A DNA stretch of 64,000 nt from Astropecten irregularis. Lineage: Eukaryota > Echinodermata > Asteroidea > Paxillosida > Astropectinidae. The notes under the pieces are model-generated. The model was not told where the DNA came from, did no database searches, and worked only from the letters and a program-made list of their open reading frames with translations. The position numbers and the translations under genes are program-made. Positions within the stretch are counted from its first letter, which is position 1. Each line of letters starts with the position of its first letter. Location: NCBI GenBank assembly GCA_963971285.1, contig OZ020256.1, positions 4,590,501 through 4,654,500 on the forward strand, in the 5' to 3' direction. Below are positions 10,301-20,900 of the stretch, piece after piece.

Positions 10301-13091
10301 CCCGAATCTCACAAAATCCAACAATGGAGCAGTACATTCGTCACACATTCATTGAATTTGAACCAGGTTGAGCCAAAAACACAGATATAATTACAAGTTA
10401 TAATATCTAAGTCCAGTACTACATATTTGACAGAAATGGATATTAGGCAAATTTAGGAATGGTTTGATGTTCAACCCGAGAAAAAGGAAAAAGGCTGAAA
10501 CAACTTTTTTTTTCTGGTCAGTTTGCTTTAAAAAAAACATACGGTGCTCATTATCTACATCCTGAAATCACAATCAGGCCAAAAGAATGCATCCATAGCA
10601 ACCGTGGACATTGGACCAAAAACTCCTTAATTGAAGGGCTTTTTGTGCAAATACTTTGGTTGCTATGCTGATGACAGAGCAGAGGAATGCCAGCCTGTGA
10701 TCATTTGTTTTGTTTGCGTTTGGTTTTTATGAGTCCAAGCACAGATGAACTTAATACAAGTTGACAAGTGCTGGAACATTTGGCCAGTAGTTAACCATTG
10801 ACAAGTTTTAAGTATGGTTGGTGGTACCAGGGAGGGGAGAAAATAATAGAGCATAGAAATTGAAGAGTGGGCTGGAGTGGCTAGTACAAAAGAGTTACAT
10901 ATTCAATGAATATAGTTCCATAGCATTAGAGTCCATTAATTTCTAAGTCCGTTCTGAAACTTGAAAAAGTCAGCCGTAGAGATCATTTTTTTTTTTTACA
11001 TCAATCTTCAAATATAGCTAAATAGACTAAGTTTGTATGAGGCATACTAGCTGCATTTAGGTGACCTTGAAGAATGTGCTTGCTAAAGATACTACAGACT
11101 TGATTTTCGGGTTTTCTCAGGACAACATCTTCAAAGAGCGTGCTACCACAGGCCCATTGCTATTTAGCGGTATAAAGTGGATAAAGTTTTTCTGATTAAG
11201 CCTTTCGTGATAAAAAACGCTGGACACTGGACAGCAGATCTAGTAATTGAAGCATTTTACTAGACCTGAACTTTTTTTTCTCTAGACCTGTGGCATTCAT
11301 GAACATAGGAAAACCGTAATTGTATGCGACATTTTGTTAAAAATCATCAATTTAGTAACCATTTAAATTTGTACAAGGAAAACAAAATCACTAGACAGCC
11401 AGACTAGTGCAGTGCACACTTTACTAGACTGACATTGAAATCACTAGACTCGGTCCACGGTCTAGTGGATATTTCGAGCCCTGCTACACTATCGCTAATT
11501 AGCATGTTTAGTGCCGATGGAGTTTCATGACGTTCTTAAGTTATCGGCAAGTATTATCACCAAAAACCTGTAACTTGGAGTAGTTTGCCGATACCAATGA
11601 AAAGGTGATAGTGATGCCGATTATAAAGGCGATGGAGTTTATTTTTACAGAAATGAAATGCCGTGATTTAGCATTATTATTTAGTGGTAAGTTGGCTCTG
11701 TGGAAACACGCTTTTAAATGCCCACTGAACTCCTGTGATAATTCACTTTTTAAAGCTTTTACCACTCCCACAGCACACTAATGTTTGTATATTACCTTGT
11801 GTCTGCATTTCAGCACAACTCCATAGGCTCCTGTTGATAAAAAACAACAAATATGAACACGTTTTAGAAATAAACATGACACCAAATACATGTAATTTTT
11901 GGGACCAAATTTTACCAAATTTTCATTTGTTAAGATGGAAACAATAACAAAAACTGGTAAATTAATTCAATAGTATTATTGGCAAGAATAACAAAATCAA
12001 AACACAACACAAGAAAGAAAAACAAACACCAACGCCAACAAATATTAAATTTAACTGCATAACACCACGTTACCGGTATTTGTTCACGCCCATAAACTGA
12101 AATGTTTGTCCCAAACTTCATGAGAATAATGACACGCTGTATAATATAAATGTGTATGTTATCTGTGAGCAAACAAAAACATCTATTGCGCGATTTATCA
12201 GAGAGCATTGGTCTAGGGTAGACAGGACTAACAAAGGAATCTGAGATAACTCAACAGTGTGGAAATGCATGGTATCACTTGTATGCCTGCCAATGTACAC
12301 GCACATCAATGTCACAGCAACAGCAGTGACAGTGATACTAAATTACAAATTTCCATGGGTACCAGCAAAAATTTCACATGAAGCAAGCTGTTAACAACTG
12401 GTACTCAGCCAATCCTTGTTTCAAACCAAAAAAAAACTCAGCAGAATTAAAGGTAGTATCATGCTTTGGTTTTTATCAAAGAAATACAGATTCATGGCCA
12501 AAAATATCAAGACAGATACAGTAATAGTCATCTGTGAAAATTTCAGTCCCATGCGGTGCTTACTTTTTGAGAAAACAGTGAAAACGGCCACAGTATTTCC
12601 TAAGTCTTTTCTCTTTTATTTTTTATCTTTTAAAAGATCAATAAAGATTTTCAGTCGTTGTTTTACTTATTTCTGGATAAATACACCATTTCAGGCGGAA
12701 AATCAGGGTATGTTTCTACCAGCACCATCTTCATACCCTGAAAGTTATAGGTAAATCTGTGAACATTTGTTTTGGTTTCTTACCAAAGTATCTCAGCAGA
12801 ATTAAGTGTTGAGAATCTTAAATATTACAAAACAGTATCTTAAACAGTATACTGGATGTCTAGTAAAAAAAATTAAATGTACGTATTTCAAGCAAATGTA
12901 GCTCGATGGATAGCAGAACACATAGCTTCAGCAATAGCTACATCAAACGGTATCAGTGAATGGAGTCCGAATCAATGAGTAAATCACTAAAACTAAATTA
13001 GGCTGCATGTACAGAAGGTTAATAAAATAAAAACAAATAATGAGAGCAACGTACCTTCGCCTACGATACCAAGAACCTCGTACTTATTCAT
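1325..13091 (-). CDS. CDKL5: CDKL5-like serine/threonine kinase, 5' part (six exons, gene span)
   Basis: CMGC-group protein kinase of the cyclin-dependent-kinase-like family, which phosphorylates Ser/Thr and in animals acts at microtubules, cilia and neurites. Six exons (13055-13091, 11796-11830, 8564-8609, 5791-5872, 4889-4943, 1325-1380) all have GT/AG borders and join without a frame break into about 104 residues. Visible: start MNKYEVLGIVGEG, glycine-rich loop GEGAYGVV (residues 11-18), catalytic lysine in VAIKKF (K33), C-helix glutamate in TLRELKVL (E51), hinge-side LVFEYVER, then NMLELLEEMPNG. This is the vertebrate CDKL5 pattern, not the CDKL1-4 pattern. The start equals the internal Met10 of human CDKL5, so the short vertebrate N-terminal extension is absent; an in-frame TAA lies upstream. 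The HRD and DFG motifs and the C-terminal tail lie beyond the left edge. Same strand as the DLC1-like gene 9 kb upstream. Confidence 0.94.
1875..2239 (-). mobile_element. TTAA-flanked MITE, copy 1
   Basis: Bounded by TTAA on both sides (1875-1878, 2236-2239). Ends are inverted: AGGTAATATCATACTTTGG at the left and CCGAAGTATGATACTACCT at the right. A short internal palindrome CTTTTAAAAGATC sits near the middle. TTAA target sites are typical of piggyBac-type elements; no transposase is present. Opposite orientation to the copies at 17.5 and 36.4 kb. Confidence 0.8.
2851..3240. mobile_element. MITE with CGCCCCTTTTTAT...GTGGTTCTCATTTC ends
   Basis: Left end at 2851 (TAAGAACGCCCCTTTTTATT) and right end at 3240 are inverse copies over about 37 bases. 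Internal CCGACCGACC runs sit at 2889 and 3171. Non-coding; a non-autonomous DNA transposon by structure. Confidence 0.75.
3300..4850. other. Intron of CDKL5-like gene, no feature recognised
   Basis: Intronic sequence between exons 6 and 5. I see short microsatellite-like runs but no coding exon, RNA gene or clear inverted repeat. Confidence 0.5.
4889..4943 (-). CDS. CDKL5: CDKL5-like coding exon 5 (hinge side)
   Basis: Encodes (K)EAFRRRGKLYLVFEYVER, near-identical to the vertebrate CDKL5 strand 4-5 region. Acceptor cccctcag, donor AGG|GTAAGT. A hAT-like element ends only about 80 bases upstream, inside the preceding intron. Confidence 0.96.
5022..5192. mobile_element. hAT-like non-autonomous element with 8-bp target duplication
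   Basis: Inverted termini CAGTGCTGT at 5022 and ACAGCACTG at 5184-5192, flanked by identical GCATGAGG at 5014-5021 and 5193-5200. The interior is a run of GACTCGGTCTCGG-type repeats. The 8-bp duplication and CAGTG start are typical of hAT elements. 171 bp, no transposase. Confidence 0.85.
5487..5606. mobile_element. Short inverted-repeat element (GGGCCTGTTTGT ends)
   Basis: Starts GGGCCTGTTTGTCTAACGCA and ends with the inverse TAAACAAACAGGCCC; inner arms GCACAAGATC / GATCTCGTGC also pair. MITE-like, 120 bp. Confidence 0.65.
5791..5872 (-). CDS. CDKL5: CDKL5-like coding exon 4 (C-helix)
   Basis: Encodes (D)NEDVRRTTLRELKVLRQL followed by KQENIVEL, ending with two bases of a lysine codon. The glutamate of RELKVL is the C-helix residue that pairs with the catalytic lysine. 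Acceptor cttgtggcag, donor AA|GTAAGA. Confidence 0.95.
5925..6115. mobile_element. Repeat family with TGACGTCA-containing ends, copy 1
   Basis: Ends AGCACTCCGCACTAATGA... and ...TGTGACGTCACAG followed by GCAAGTGCGGAGAGCGCTAT are inverse-like. The inner GGATGTCAGACAAAC / GTTTGCCTGAGATCC pair as well. The same family occurs at 10.1 and 22.7 kb. Confidence 0.6.
6130..6300. repeat. Dispersed repeat related to 39.5 kb
   Basis: Shares the order CTCCATTTTGTG/CACCATTTTGTA, CCATTCT(G/A)AAATAAC, GAGGC(G/T)TTTGGCT and TCTGGTTTGAAAA with 39545-39665. No ends defined. Confidence 0.5.
6510..6831. mobile_element. MITE with TTGTGTTGCCCTCA ends
   Basis: Left end TAGGCCTAAAAAAAATTGCT GTGTTGCCCTCA and right end TGAGGGCAACACAACAATTT then TTTTTGTTGGCCTTA are inverse copies. 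CCGACCGACC-type runs inside, as in the element at 2851, suggest a related group. Confidence 0.7.
6850..8540. other. Intron of CDKL5-like gene, no feature recognised
   Basis: Intronic DNA between exons 4 and 3. No exon, RNA gene or paired inverted repeat that I can support. Confidence 0.5.
8564..8609 (-). CDS. CDKL5: CDKL5-like coding exon 3 (catalytic lysine)
   Basis: Encodes ESSEVVAIKKFKDSE plus one base. It carries the VAIKKF motif whose first lysine binds ATP phosphates. Acceptor tttttccag, donor G|GTAAGA. Confidence 0.95.
8620..10070. other. Intron of CDKL5-like gene, AT-rich
   Basis: AT-rich intronic sequence between exons 3 and 2 with no supportable feature. Confidence 0.5.
10091..10262. 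mobile_element. Repeat family with TGACGTCA-containing ends, copy 2
   Basis: Carries CACTAATGACGTCACAAAAT, GGATGTCAGACAAACATTG, its inverse CAATGTTTGTCTGAGATCC, and TTTTTAGCGCAAGTGCGGAG, in the same order as the copy at 5.9 kb. Confidence 0.6.
10400..11780. other. Intron stretch with ACTAGAC-rich segment
   Basis: From about 11230 to 11470 the words CTAGACC, ACTAGAC and GTCTAG recur irregularly. No coding or RNA feature is visible. Confidence 0.35.
11796..11830 (-). CDS. CDKL5: CDKL5-like coding exon 2 (glycine-rich loop)
   Basis: A 35-nt micro-exon encoding (G)AYGVVLKCRHK. The acceptor is tcaacag and the donor is AAG|GTAATA. It completes the ATP-binding loop begun in exon 1 and ends in phase 0. 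It was found by frame and by match to the family. Confidence 0.93.
12447..12805 (-). mobile_element. TTAA MITE, copy 2, with altered right end
   Basis: The left end is normal (TTAA then AGGTAGTATCATGCTTTGG). The right end stops at ACCAAAGTAT, lacks the last dozen bases of the terminus, and continues with a second copy of the left flank CTCAGCAGAATTAA (12437-12450 and 12792-12805). Confidence 0.75.
13055..13091 (-). CDS. CDKL5: CDKL5-like coding exon 1 (start codon)
   Basis: Encodes MNKYEVLGIVGE plus one base of the next Gly. The donor reads G|GTACGT. In-frame TAA upstream of the ATG supports this start. The exon probably begins further right with 5' UTR; a modest acceptor (ctctaag) lies near 13115. 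Confidence 0.92.
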
Positions 13092-13409
13092 CGGGGCTGG
13101 GTTTCCATACACCACTCCTTAGAGGTATAGATCATTGTTCATATATGGCAGGTAGCCTGTCCATGATAAGAAATGTCTCCAGTACAGGGATATCTCAAGG
13201 CAGTTGTATTCACATCACAATTACACAGTAGATGTATGCCACGGTTCAAGAGTGAGTATTTAGCACAGGATTTTAAACCTCCAGAATTTATTGCAACTAT
13301 CCAGTATGTAGTCCACTTCAGGGCCAAAAATGAACTTGGAAATTACATCTGGTGAAAAGAAAGAGAGAGACATGAAATTAACATTTAATGTGTGCAATAA
13401 TATACAAAG

Positions 13410-13860
13410 ATCACATGGTTTGAGGGTGGACAGTTGATTCTAGCTCAGGGGTGTTGGAAGTTGACAAACTATAGTTCCCGAGGCGAATCAGAGGGAATAG
13501 TTTGCCAACTTCCAACACCGAGGGAAGCTAGAATCGACTGTCCATCCAAAATAACCATGTGATATTTGTTTTACTATACCTCATAAATATCCTTTATTGT
13601 CCACAATTACGTGCTACAAAATGTTAATTTTTGTGAACTTCATGTTGGGCGAAGTTCACGCATGCGCACTGCAAGCTAGGATAGATGCGCAGTGAAATAT
13701 TTCATGCACAGTGAGATGTGTAACAGTTCCTCTGGAGATTCCCTGGCCTACTCGCTGGTGATCAGCAAATATATCCACTGGCATGTGATGGTGAATTGAC
13801 CAATTGGGATTCGGCTCTAGGTCATGAATATTGATGAGGTATAGTAATAACATTTAGCAG
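13410..13860. repeat. Composite inverted repeats upstream of CDKL5 exon 1
   Basis: Arms 13410-13475 and 13505-13563 are inverse copies over about 60 bases (ATCACATGGTTT, GGACAGT(T/C)GATTCTAGCT, GGTGTTGGAAGTTG). A second pair, TTTACTATACCTCAT near 13570 and ATGAGGTATAGTAATA near 13835, encloses the next 270 bases. Probably two adjoining or nested elements. Confidence 0.65.
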
Positions 13861-14059
13861 TATTATCAATAATGTACTTATTATTACGGAAGAAAAAACC
13901 CAAAACAAGAAATTTCAAGTTGTACAAAATACACCATATTGCAGGGAAATTTAATTTGTTTGTGTGGTTTTTTTTCTGCATGATTTCTTATGTCCCATTA
14001 TCTATCAACTGATGTCTACATTACTTTTTTGTTGTTGATAAAATGAATTCATTTGCTAA

Positions 14060-14232
14060 TTAGGAAGACATAATAAACTGCTGATTCTGCAAACTGCTCA
14101 TCGGCCAAAATAATGACCTGAAATTTATCAAATGCTTGGAGTTGGGAGGGCCTGACACATTTTGATCCTAGCAGGATCTTTATCGAAGGCCTTGCTAAGG
14201 CTTCGATAAAGATCCTGCTAGGATCGAAATGA
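14060..14232 (-). repeat. Repeat family with GATCCTGCTAGGATC hairpin, copy 1
   Basis: A near-perfect hairpin: GATCCTAGCAGGATCTTTAT at 14164 and its inverse at about 14205-14224, around GAAGGCCTTGCTAAGGCTTC. The left part (CTGCAAACTGCTCAT, ATGACCTGAAATTTAT, AAATGCTTGGAGTTGGGAGG) recurs inverted at 17.46-17.92 and 29.84-29.96 kb. Confidence 0.65.
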
Positions 14233-14599
14233 GCCACACAAAATAAAAGCCGTTTTCGACATTCTCGCCTGGACATTCGTCAGAAAACATTGATTTTCAT
14301 CAAAAGGAATGATCGTGAGTACAAATGAATATGCTGCATTTCATCTCTGACTTTCGTAGAAGCAATGGAGCGAGTTTCAATTCTGTTTGTGATGTTTTTG
14401 TCGATGTTTTTTTTCGACTCGCATGCGATGAGTTCTTTAACGCCCCATAATGCATAGGGACTTTGCGCTGTGTGGGATCGCAATCAACAGTAACATAAGA
14501 ACTTATTTTCTTAGTAGCCAACTCAGTCAGAATCAGATGGTCAGAGAAAAACAACATTCAAAATCCAAGAAACAAGGACATTTGAATTGGAGAAGGGTT

Positions 14600-17000
14600 G
14601 CTTCTACTTAGATTAGAATGTAGAAAGCAATTGTGGAACGATAAAAACGTTTTTTCGAACTCTTAATAGGTGTGGGGTGCCATTGTAAACCATTACCACT
14701 TCACAAGTAATCATCCAAATTCATTGACTTGTGTGTGTACTGTAGTGTAGTCTTGGTGTTTGGCTTTCGGCTGCTGCCACAGTGTAGCTATGTCAACGGG
14801 GTCGCGAAAATGACATTTGCTATTCTGGTCGCACGTAAAATTGCCTGATTTTAAAAGGCTCTAAAACACTTACCTTCCCGTTTTTTGCCCCGAAACTTTC
14901 CAAACTTACGTAGAATTATCTCAGAATTGTGTTAATGTTAGATTTTGTTGACATTACGGAGGTTAAAAGTGACTTTTCTGAGTTTTTCAGACCATCGATT
15001 TTCCGTGGCCAAACTCGCGGTCGCCATTTTTACTTGAATGACCCGGAAGATGGGGGTTGAAGGTGGTCCAAAAAATGACGTATTTTCCGGTTAAAATGAC
15101 CTTTATACTTGTTTTAAAAGGTCAGATGTCAACCTAAAGAGTTGTTCTGTTTACAAAAGCAGGTTAAACTGTGAAAATCGATGGATTAATTTCCGAAAAC
15201 TTACGTCAAATTTTGTTTCACAGAATACGATAATTTTCATCTAGTTTTTATGGTTTTTAGAGGGTAAGATGTTAGGGGACGCCTTTTGTATGGCCATAAA
15301 TGGATTCAGTGAGTCATTTTATGCCTAGAAAGTTAAGATTCCAAGCTGAAATCTGTTTCGCTCAATGCGAAATAAACCAAAACAAAACGAAGGTGCTTTG
15401 CCAGGACGGCGTGCATCGCATCTTTTCTATGCACTTTGAATGGTGGGTGTGGCGCAGGGGCAGATTAAAGGGTTTTTTTTGGGGGGCGAGGGGGGCCTAG
15501 GTTTGTTAAGTTTTATCCATGGTGTTATTAAAAATTCTGATTGATCATGCAGGCAGGTGGACAAAATTGGAAATTATTAATTGATCAGAAATAATTATTA
15601 TTAATTACTATGGATAATTAGGGGGCCTACTATAATTCTGTGTGTCATAGTACAGTTTATTTTGTTTTCACTGGTTTTGCACTTGTTTAATTGGTGATGG
15701 CAATATTGGTTTAAATTAAAACAAATTAATCAACTTTTTAATCGTCTTTTACATTAATTTTAAATGAACATTACACTGTTAAAAAGATCAACAAGTATTT
15801 TTCTCTTGCTTCCATTTATTAGTATACATTACATTGTTATATATAATCAGCATATGAGAAAGCTCCTGCTCTCCTCCCCAGTCATCTTCATCATCTTCTT
15901 TCTTCGTCTTGTAATATTCTTTAAAATTATTCCTCAATCATTAGTCAGATCAGGAGTCATCACAGCCATCCCCAACATTGCGTGTATAATGAATATCTGT
16001 TAATATTCTTCCTCCTCTTGTTATTTATTCCTCATTCATCTTGTCTGAGTGGGAGTGTTGGAAATAACAAATAGCGATAGCTGTCACACATTTCCCTTCC
16101 AAACTGTGATTTCAACATAATACATGAGTCCTATTTGTAAAGTCTTGTGAGCTGCAGGGTAAAATTCACTTCACATGGATAGCTGTAGTTTTTCATGACA
16201 TAACCATGTGGTTCCAGAATGTAGTTTCCTAAACAGTCATCCACTATGGCTCAACATTTCGTATGAAGAATCTCCAAACACTGGGTACACACTGCAAGAA
16301 GATCTTGAGGCTGGACTCCGCTGGAGACCTAGTGATAGAAGAAGACTGAGTAATAGTGAAAACATTCAGGTTTAATGGTCAAACATCTAATTTTTTGGGG
16401 AACATCACAACTAGGTAACAATTACAAATCAGTTTTAAACATTTGCATTCCACTTACTGAGAACAATTTGTCTTGGTTTAATTGAAGTTTAAACTAGAGT
16501 GTACATTAAATAAAATGTTTAAATTATCCATTAAGAGTTCATCATTTAGACAAATTTAAGAAGCTCTTACTTTTGACTGGAGTTGTCTATTTCACTTTTA
16601 TTTGCACCATTGCATTGATCACACCAAGGGCTTCAATTTGATATATACCTTGATAATATCAGACAAAGAAAATAATCAAATGAATAGACAATTAAAATTC
16701 CAAGAATTGCGCCAGAACAGTTCCATGCATTGTGCACCTTTATGGGGCCATAACCTGTGAACGAAAGCACTGATTGGAATTATTTTTTCACCATCGCATT
16801 TCTCTCATCAAGAGCTTTAATTTCATGTATAATTTTAATATTTTTCATAAAAGAAAAAATTTCGACTAACATAGCTACACAGTGCCAGGCCGGCTGGGCG
16901 ATCGAACGTACGGGGCACAACTTCCCACAAGTCGCAAACATGTTTTTCCCACATAAAGCGAGTGTCAACCACTACTATCAAGGATAATCACACATTTATT
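14600..17000. other. Intergenic DNA, no gene recognised
   Basis: AT-rich sequence with poly-T runs and a G-rich run at 15480-15495. A minus-strand AAAATGGCGACC with a nearby CTTCCGG at 15015-15050 resembles promoter words but has nothing downstream to confirm it. Confidence 0.4.
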
Positions 17001-17008
17001 CAACTTAC

Positions 17009-17300
17009 CTTGCTTTCTCATAAAGCTGGCGTGATTTTTGGTGACTGCATTTGCAATTTCAGCGCTTTACCTGTGAAAAATACACGATCCCCTGTCTTCC
17101 ATATCAACACTTTCCGGAGTCCTTGCCAACATACCCAGAATCCATTGCGACTCAATTCATTACAAGTATTGTACCCAGAATACCCAATGCATAATTTCGT
17201 GAAAAGAAAATCACCAGACTACCCGTGTATTTTCTGTAGCGCCCTCACCCGACGGATTTCAGTCAGCTTCGAAAGCAGTGTTGATGAAGCCTGCCCTCAG
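17009..17300 (-). promoter_or_regulatory. Candidate CDKL5 5' UTR exon and promoter
   Basis: On the minus strand a good donor (AAG|GTAAGT, at 17009/17008) ends a stretch that is less AT-rich than its surroundings and holds repeated TTCTGGGTA-type words (17114-17180). It lies 3.9 kb upstream of the CDKL5-like start codon, on the same strand, with no other gene between. It could supply a non-coding first exon. This is positional inference only: no conserved protein and no clear TATA or initiator can be shown. Confidence 0.25.
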
Positions 17301-17463
17301 CCGACTAAATAACAAGACAGATGGAGCATGTTCATTGCCCACTGGCCACTGTAAAGAATGTTTTTTTGTAATTCTGGACAAACCAATGCCATAAATCATT
17401 GACTATCGTCCAGTTGAATATTGAGAGAAAAAATCCAATTATTTTATTTTAGCCATTGCGAAA

Positions 17464-17915
17464 AAGATCCTACAAGGATCAAATCTTAAAGGTATCATAC
17501 TTTGGTAAGACACCAAAACAGAAATGTTCAAAGATTTACGTATAACTTACAGGGTATGAAGATGGTACTTGGTAGAAACATACCGTTAACAAATTTCAGC
17601 CTGGAATGGTGTATTTATCCAGAAATTAGTAAAACAACGACCAAAAATATTTTTGATCTTTTAAAAGATCAAAAATAAAAGAGAAAAGACTTAAAGAAAT
17701 ACTGTGGCCGTTTTTCACCGTTTTCTCAAAAGGTGGGCACCATATGAGACTGAAAATTTCACAGATGACTGTTACTGTATCTGTCTGGATATTTTTGCCC
17801 ATGAATCTGTATTTCTTTGATAAAAACCAAAGTATGATATTACCTTTAAGGCCCCCCTACTCCAAGCATTTTATATATTTCAGGTCAAATTTTTGTTGAT
17901 AAGCAGTTTGCAGCA
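17464..17915 (+). repeat. GATCCT-family repeat, copy 2, split by a TTAA MITE
   Basis: Left fragment GATCCTACAAGGATCAAATC (17466) and right fragment CTACTCCAAGCATTTTATAT onward (17858) are contiguous in the copy at 29.8 kb. Here they are separated by the MITE at 17486-17849. Confidence 0.7.
17486..17849 (+). mobile_element. TTAA-flanked MITE, copy 3 (nested)
   Basis: TTAA at 17486-17489 and 17846-17849. Ends AGGTATCATACTTTGGTAAG and ACCAAAGTATGATATTACCT are inverse. Interior shared with the copies at 1.9, 12.4 and 36.4 kb, including CTTTTAAAAGATC and TGTATTTCTTTGATAAAAAC. Confidence 0.85.
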
Positions 17916-17999
17916 GTTTATTACTTCCACAGAAAATCTGATAATAATCACTATCAATGACTAAATTAATAAATAACTAGATTAATAAAGATGTAGTTG

Positions 18000-20900
18000 C
18001 ATGGTTTCATGCCATTAACTGTTTTTTTTTTAAGATTTAGCTTTTTGATTTTTTGTACAAGCACACACAAATTGTACACACAACAAAGACACCATAACTA
18101 CATTTTGTATACTTTTTTCCACTTTTCATTATAATAGCACAGTTTATTTTTGTCTCTGTTAATACAATCTTGACATTATACACTGAATGATTTCCATTAT
18201 ATTGCATGTAATCAGAGCAACAAAATAATAACATAATTTGACCGGTTACATACATCACCATACACGCTTGTCAAAATAAATAACTGAAGAAAAAAAGAAA
18301 AAAAAATCTATTAAAATACATAGTAGTTTTTCTTCATATAAACTACAACTAAAAGTCATCATTATTAGACTACACCCGAGATACACAATGAAAGTCAAAC
18401 AAAAACCTTGAGTTTTCTTTTTGTTCTTCTTTTAAATGACTTGCTCAAAGTTTTAGGAGTATGGAGGTAGTCACTTTCTGTTTTGTTTTAGGGTTTGAGT
18501 GAAAGAAATTCAAAAAAAGAAAAAAGAATAAAAAGGAAAGACATAAAATTGAAAGACCAAACTTGATTAATCCTGTTTCAGAAGTTAATTGGATGATGTA
18601 ATCATTAATAATGTGAATTCATCTATTGTATTTCAATAAATGAAAAGGATTTTTTTTAATCCCCCCAAGTTAAGTACCCTGTATAAACAAAAAAGCAACC
18701 CGATTATTATAATCGTATTTAGCCTGTGTAAGAGCCCCAAAATTCCTCAAATTAAAATAATGATAATGATAACCAATATACTTGCGGAAAAAAAAATTTA
18801 TCATATATCAATGCTTACTACATTTTGAAATGTGTGATGAATACATAATATTGACCATTTCCAAATACCGACTTAAAATAAATTGCCATGTGATAATACA
18901 CAGAAACCATAGACCAATTTACCCTTAAAATTAATAACTTTTGTCATAATTGTTGAATTTAAATACAGGAATTATGAACCGGACACTATGATGCATATAT
19001 ATATACACACACACAATACACAAGCACATGATTCGTGTTGGACAGAGTTTCGACAGTCACAACGTATAACCTGTTTTGTTTGTCTTTGTTTTTTTAAGTA
19101 AGTTGACATGATTTACACGTTATGCCTTAGATTTATCAGCTGCTGATTTTCACACTTATTTTTACATTGACAATGTATCCAGGCAAAAAACATATAAACC
19201 CCTAATCTGTCAGTATGTCTAGTTCCTTGTAGGCATAGCACAGAGCGCAATGGTTCCAGGCGACAAAGATGCAGGCACCAGGCTGATTGAATAATTCAGT
19301 GCAGAGAGACAAATTGTTCCTGAAATAATTGTATCAATTTCTCAAAGGTGTAACTATTGGTCACAAGCAAACACCGATTAAGCCACTGGACAACAGCATT
19401 TCTGGACTGGACTGTCCATAGCCAACCTTTTCTGGACCAAGACCGTTGCTGCTAGCACAAACATGCAGCACGTTGTACACTTTGCCATCAAGAACACATA
19501 TTGAGTTGATGCACTTCTGTATTAAAATTCACAGTTTTTATCGAATTTCTCAAATTGTATCCTGCTCAATTGATTATCCTCATATCAGATTCTCAATTCG
19601 TCATAGTTCAAAATAATAATAATAATAAAAAAAAATTATTATGAATAACATTAATAAAATAATAATAATAATAATAATAATGTAATTGCAATAATGGCAA
19701 TTACTAATTATACTCTCAACCGTATACAGAACTACTTGGTATTAAATACTCATACTATTTAAATACAAGGTGAAATAGTGATAAACAAGAGTTCCAGAGC
19801 CATAGGACTCTGGAATATTCTTCCAATAAATACTGAACATTGATATAACACTCTGCAGCAATGACATATAATAACACCGAGGCTTATTTATATACTTCAT
19901 ATGCCATTACTTGAGTTAACTGTCAGCAAATTGTACAAGCTATTTCTTATTTTTCTTTCCAATTATCGTTATCGTTAAATACCTTTGTTTCATAATTTCT
20001 CTTCTATTGGATCGCTATTTCGCCATAGAAAAGAAGCGCGGAAAAAAAAGGTCAGAATCTGGTATCAGTATCTGGTCAGAATATTTGATCGTGTATCAAA
20101 TTTCAGAATGAATTTAAATAAATATAGAGATTTTAATTTACAAACCAAATATCAGGAGAGAAAGAAGCAATAAGCCAAGGATAGGACACGTCTGTGTGTA
20201 ATATTATTGACTGAAATATTTGCTCAGATGAAGAAAACTGTTATGATTGAGAATACTTTGAAATTATCCGAGGAATCAAAATTGAAAAAATGAACCCCAA
20301 AAATTGATAGGGAGGGAAAGCTATGACGTTAAGTCATCCATTTTGAAATAATAAGCCATAGATGATTGGCTCAATATACTGACCTATATTAACATCAGGG
20401 AATCTGAATAGAAATGCACATAGGGTTTAATGAATGAATGAATTGAATGAATGATGTTTCAGCAGAACAAAATGTGTGACAAAAAATTGAACTCTGAATA
20501 TAGGATACAGCAATGTAACTAGCTCCGAGATTATTCCGGAGAATTCATTTTGTTTTAACAAAGGAAACCGAATATTGCTTTTGGCTTGCCAGACAAGCAG
20601 ATGACACCTGGTGACTTTCCATTCCTAATAAGCATATTGAATACCAATTTAAAAATCCACTGGTGGGTTTGCTTCGGTTTGTGCAAAGAAAACTTTGGCC
20701 GTGCATTTTGTAAAAGTTTTATTTCTTAACAACCAGTGCTATGCATTGGTACCACCAATTTGGTGGTTGTATGTTTTCAACACAACCAAGGCAGTAAGCA
20801 GTATGAAATACGTGTACAGTTTTTTTAAGCAAGATTCACACATTGTATACAGATACAGAAAATGACAGCCCTACATGGCAAGGAATGGCAAATATGTAAC

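Noticed and set aside
12416-12754. A 112-residue plus-strand frame
   Set aside because: Lies within a TTAA MITE; other copies of the family do not keep the frame.
14990-15060. Minus-strand AAAATGGCGACC and CTTCCGG words as the CDKL5 promoter
   Set aside because: Isolated motifs with no splice donor that can be tied to exon 1; the 17.0-kb site is slightly better but also weak.
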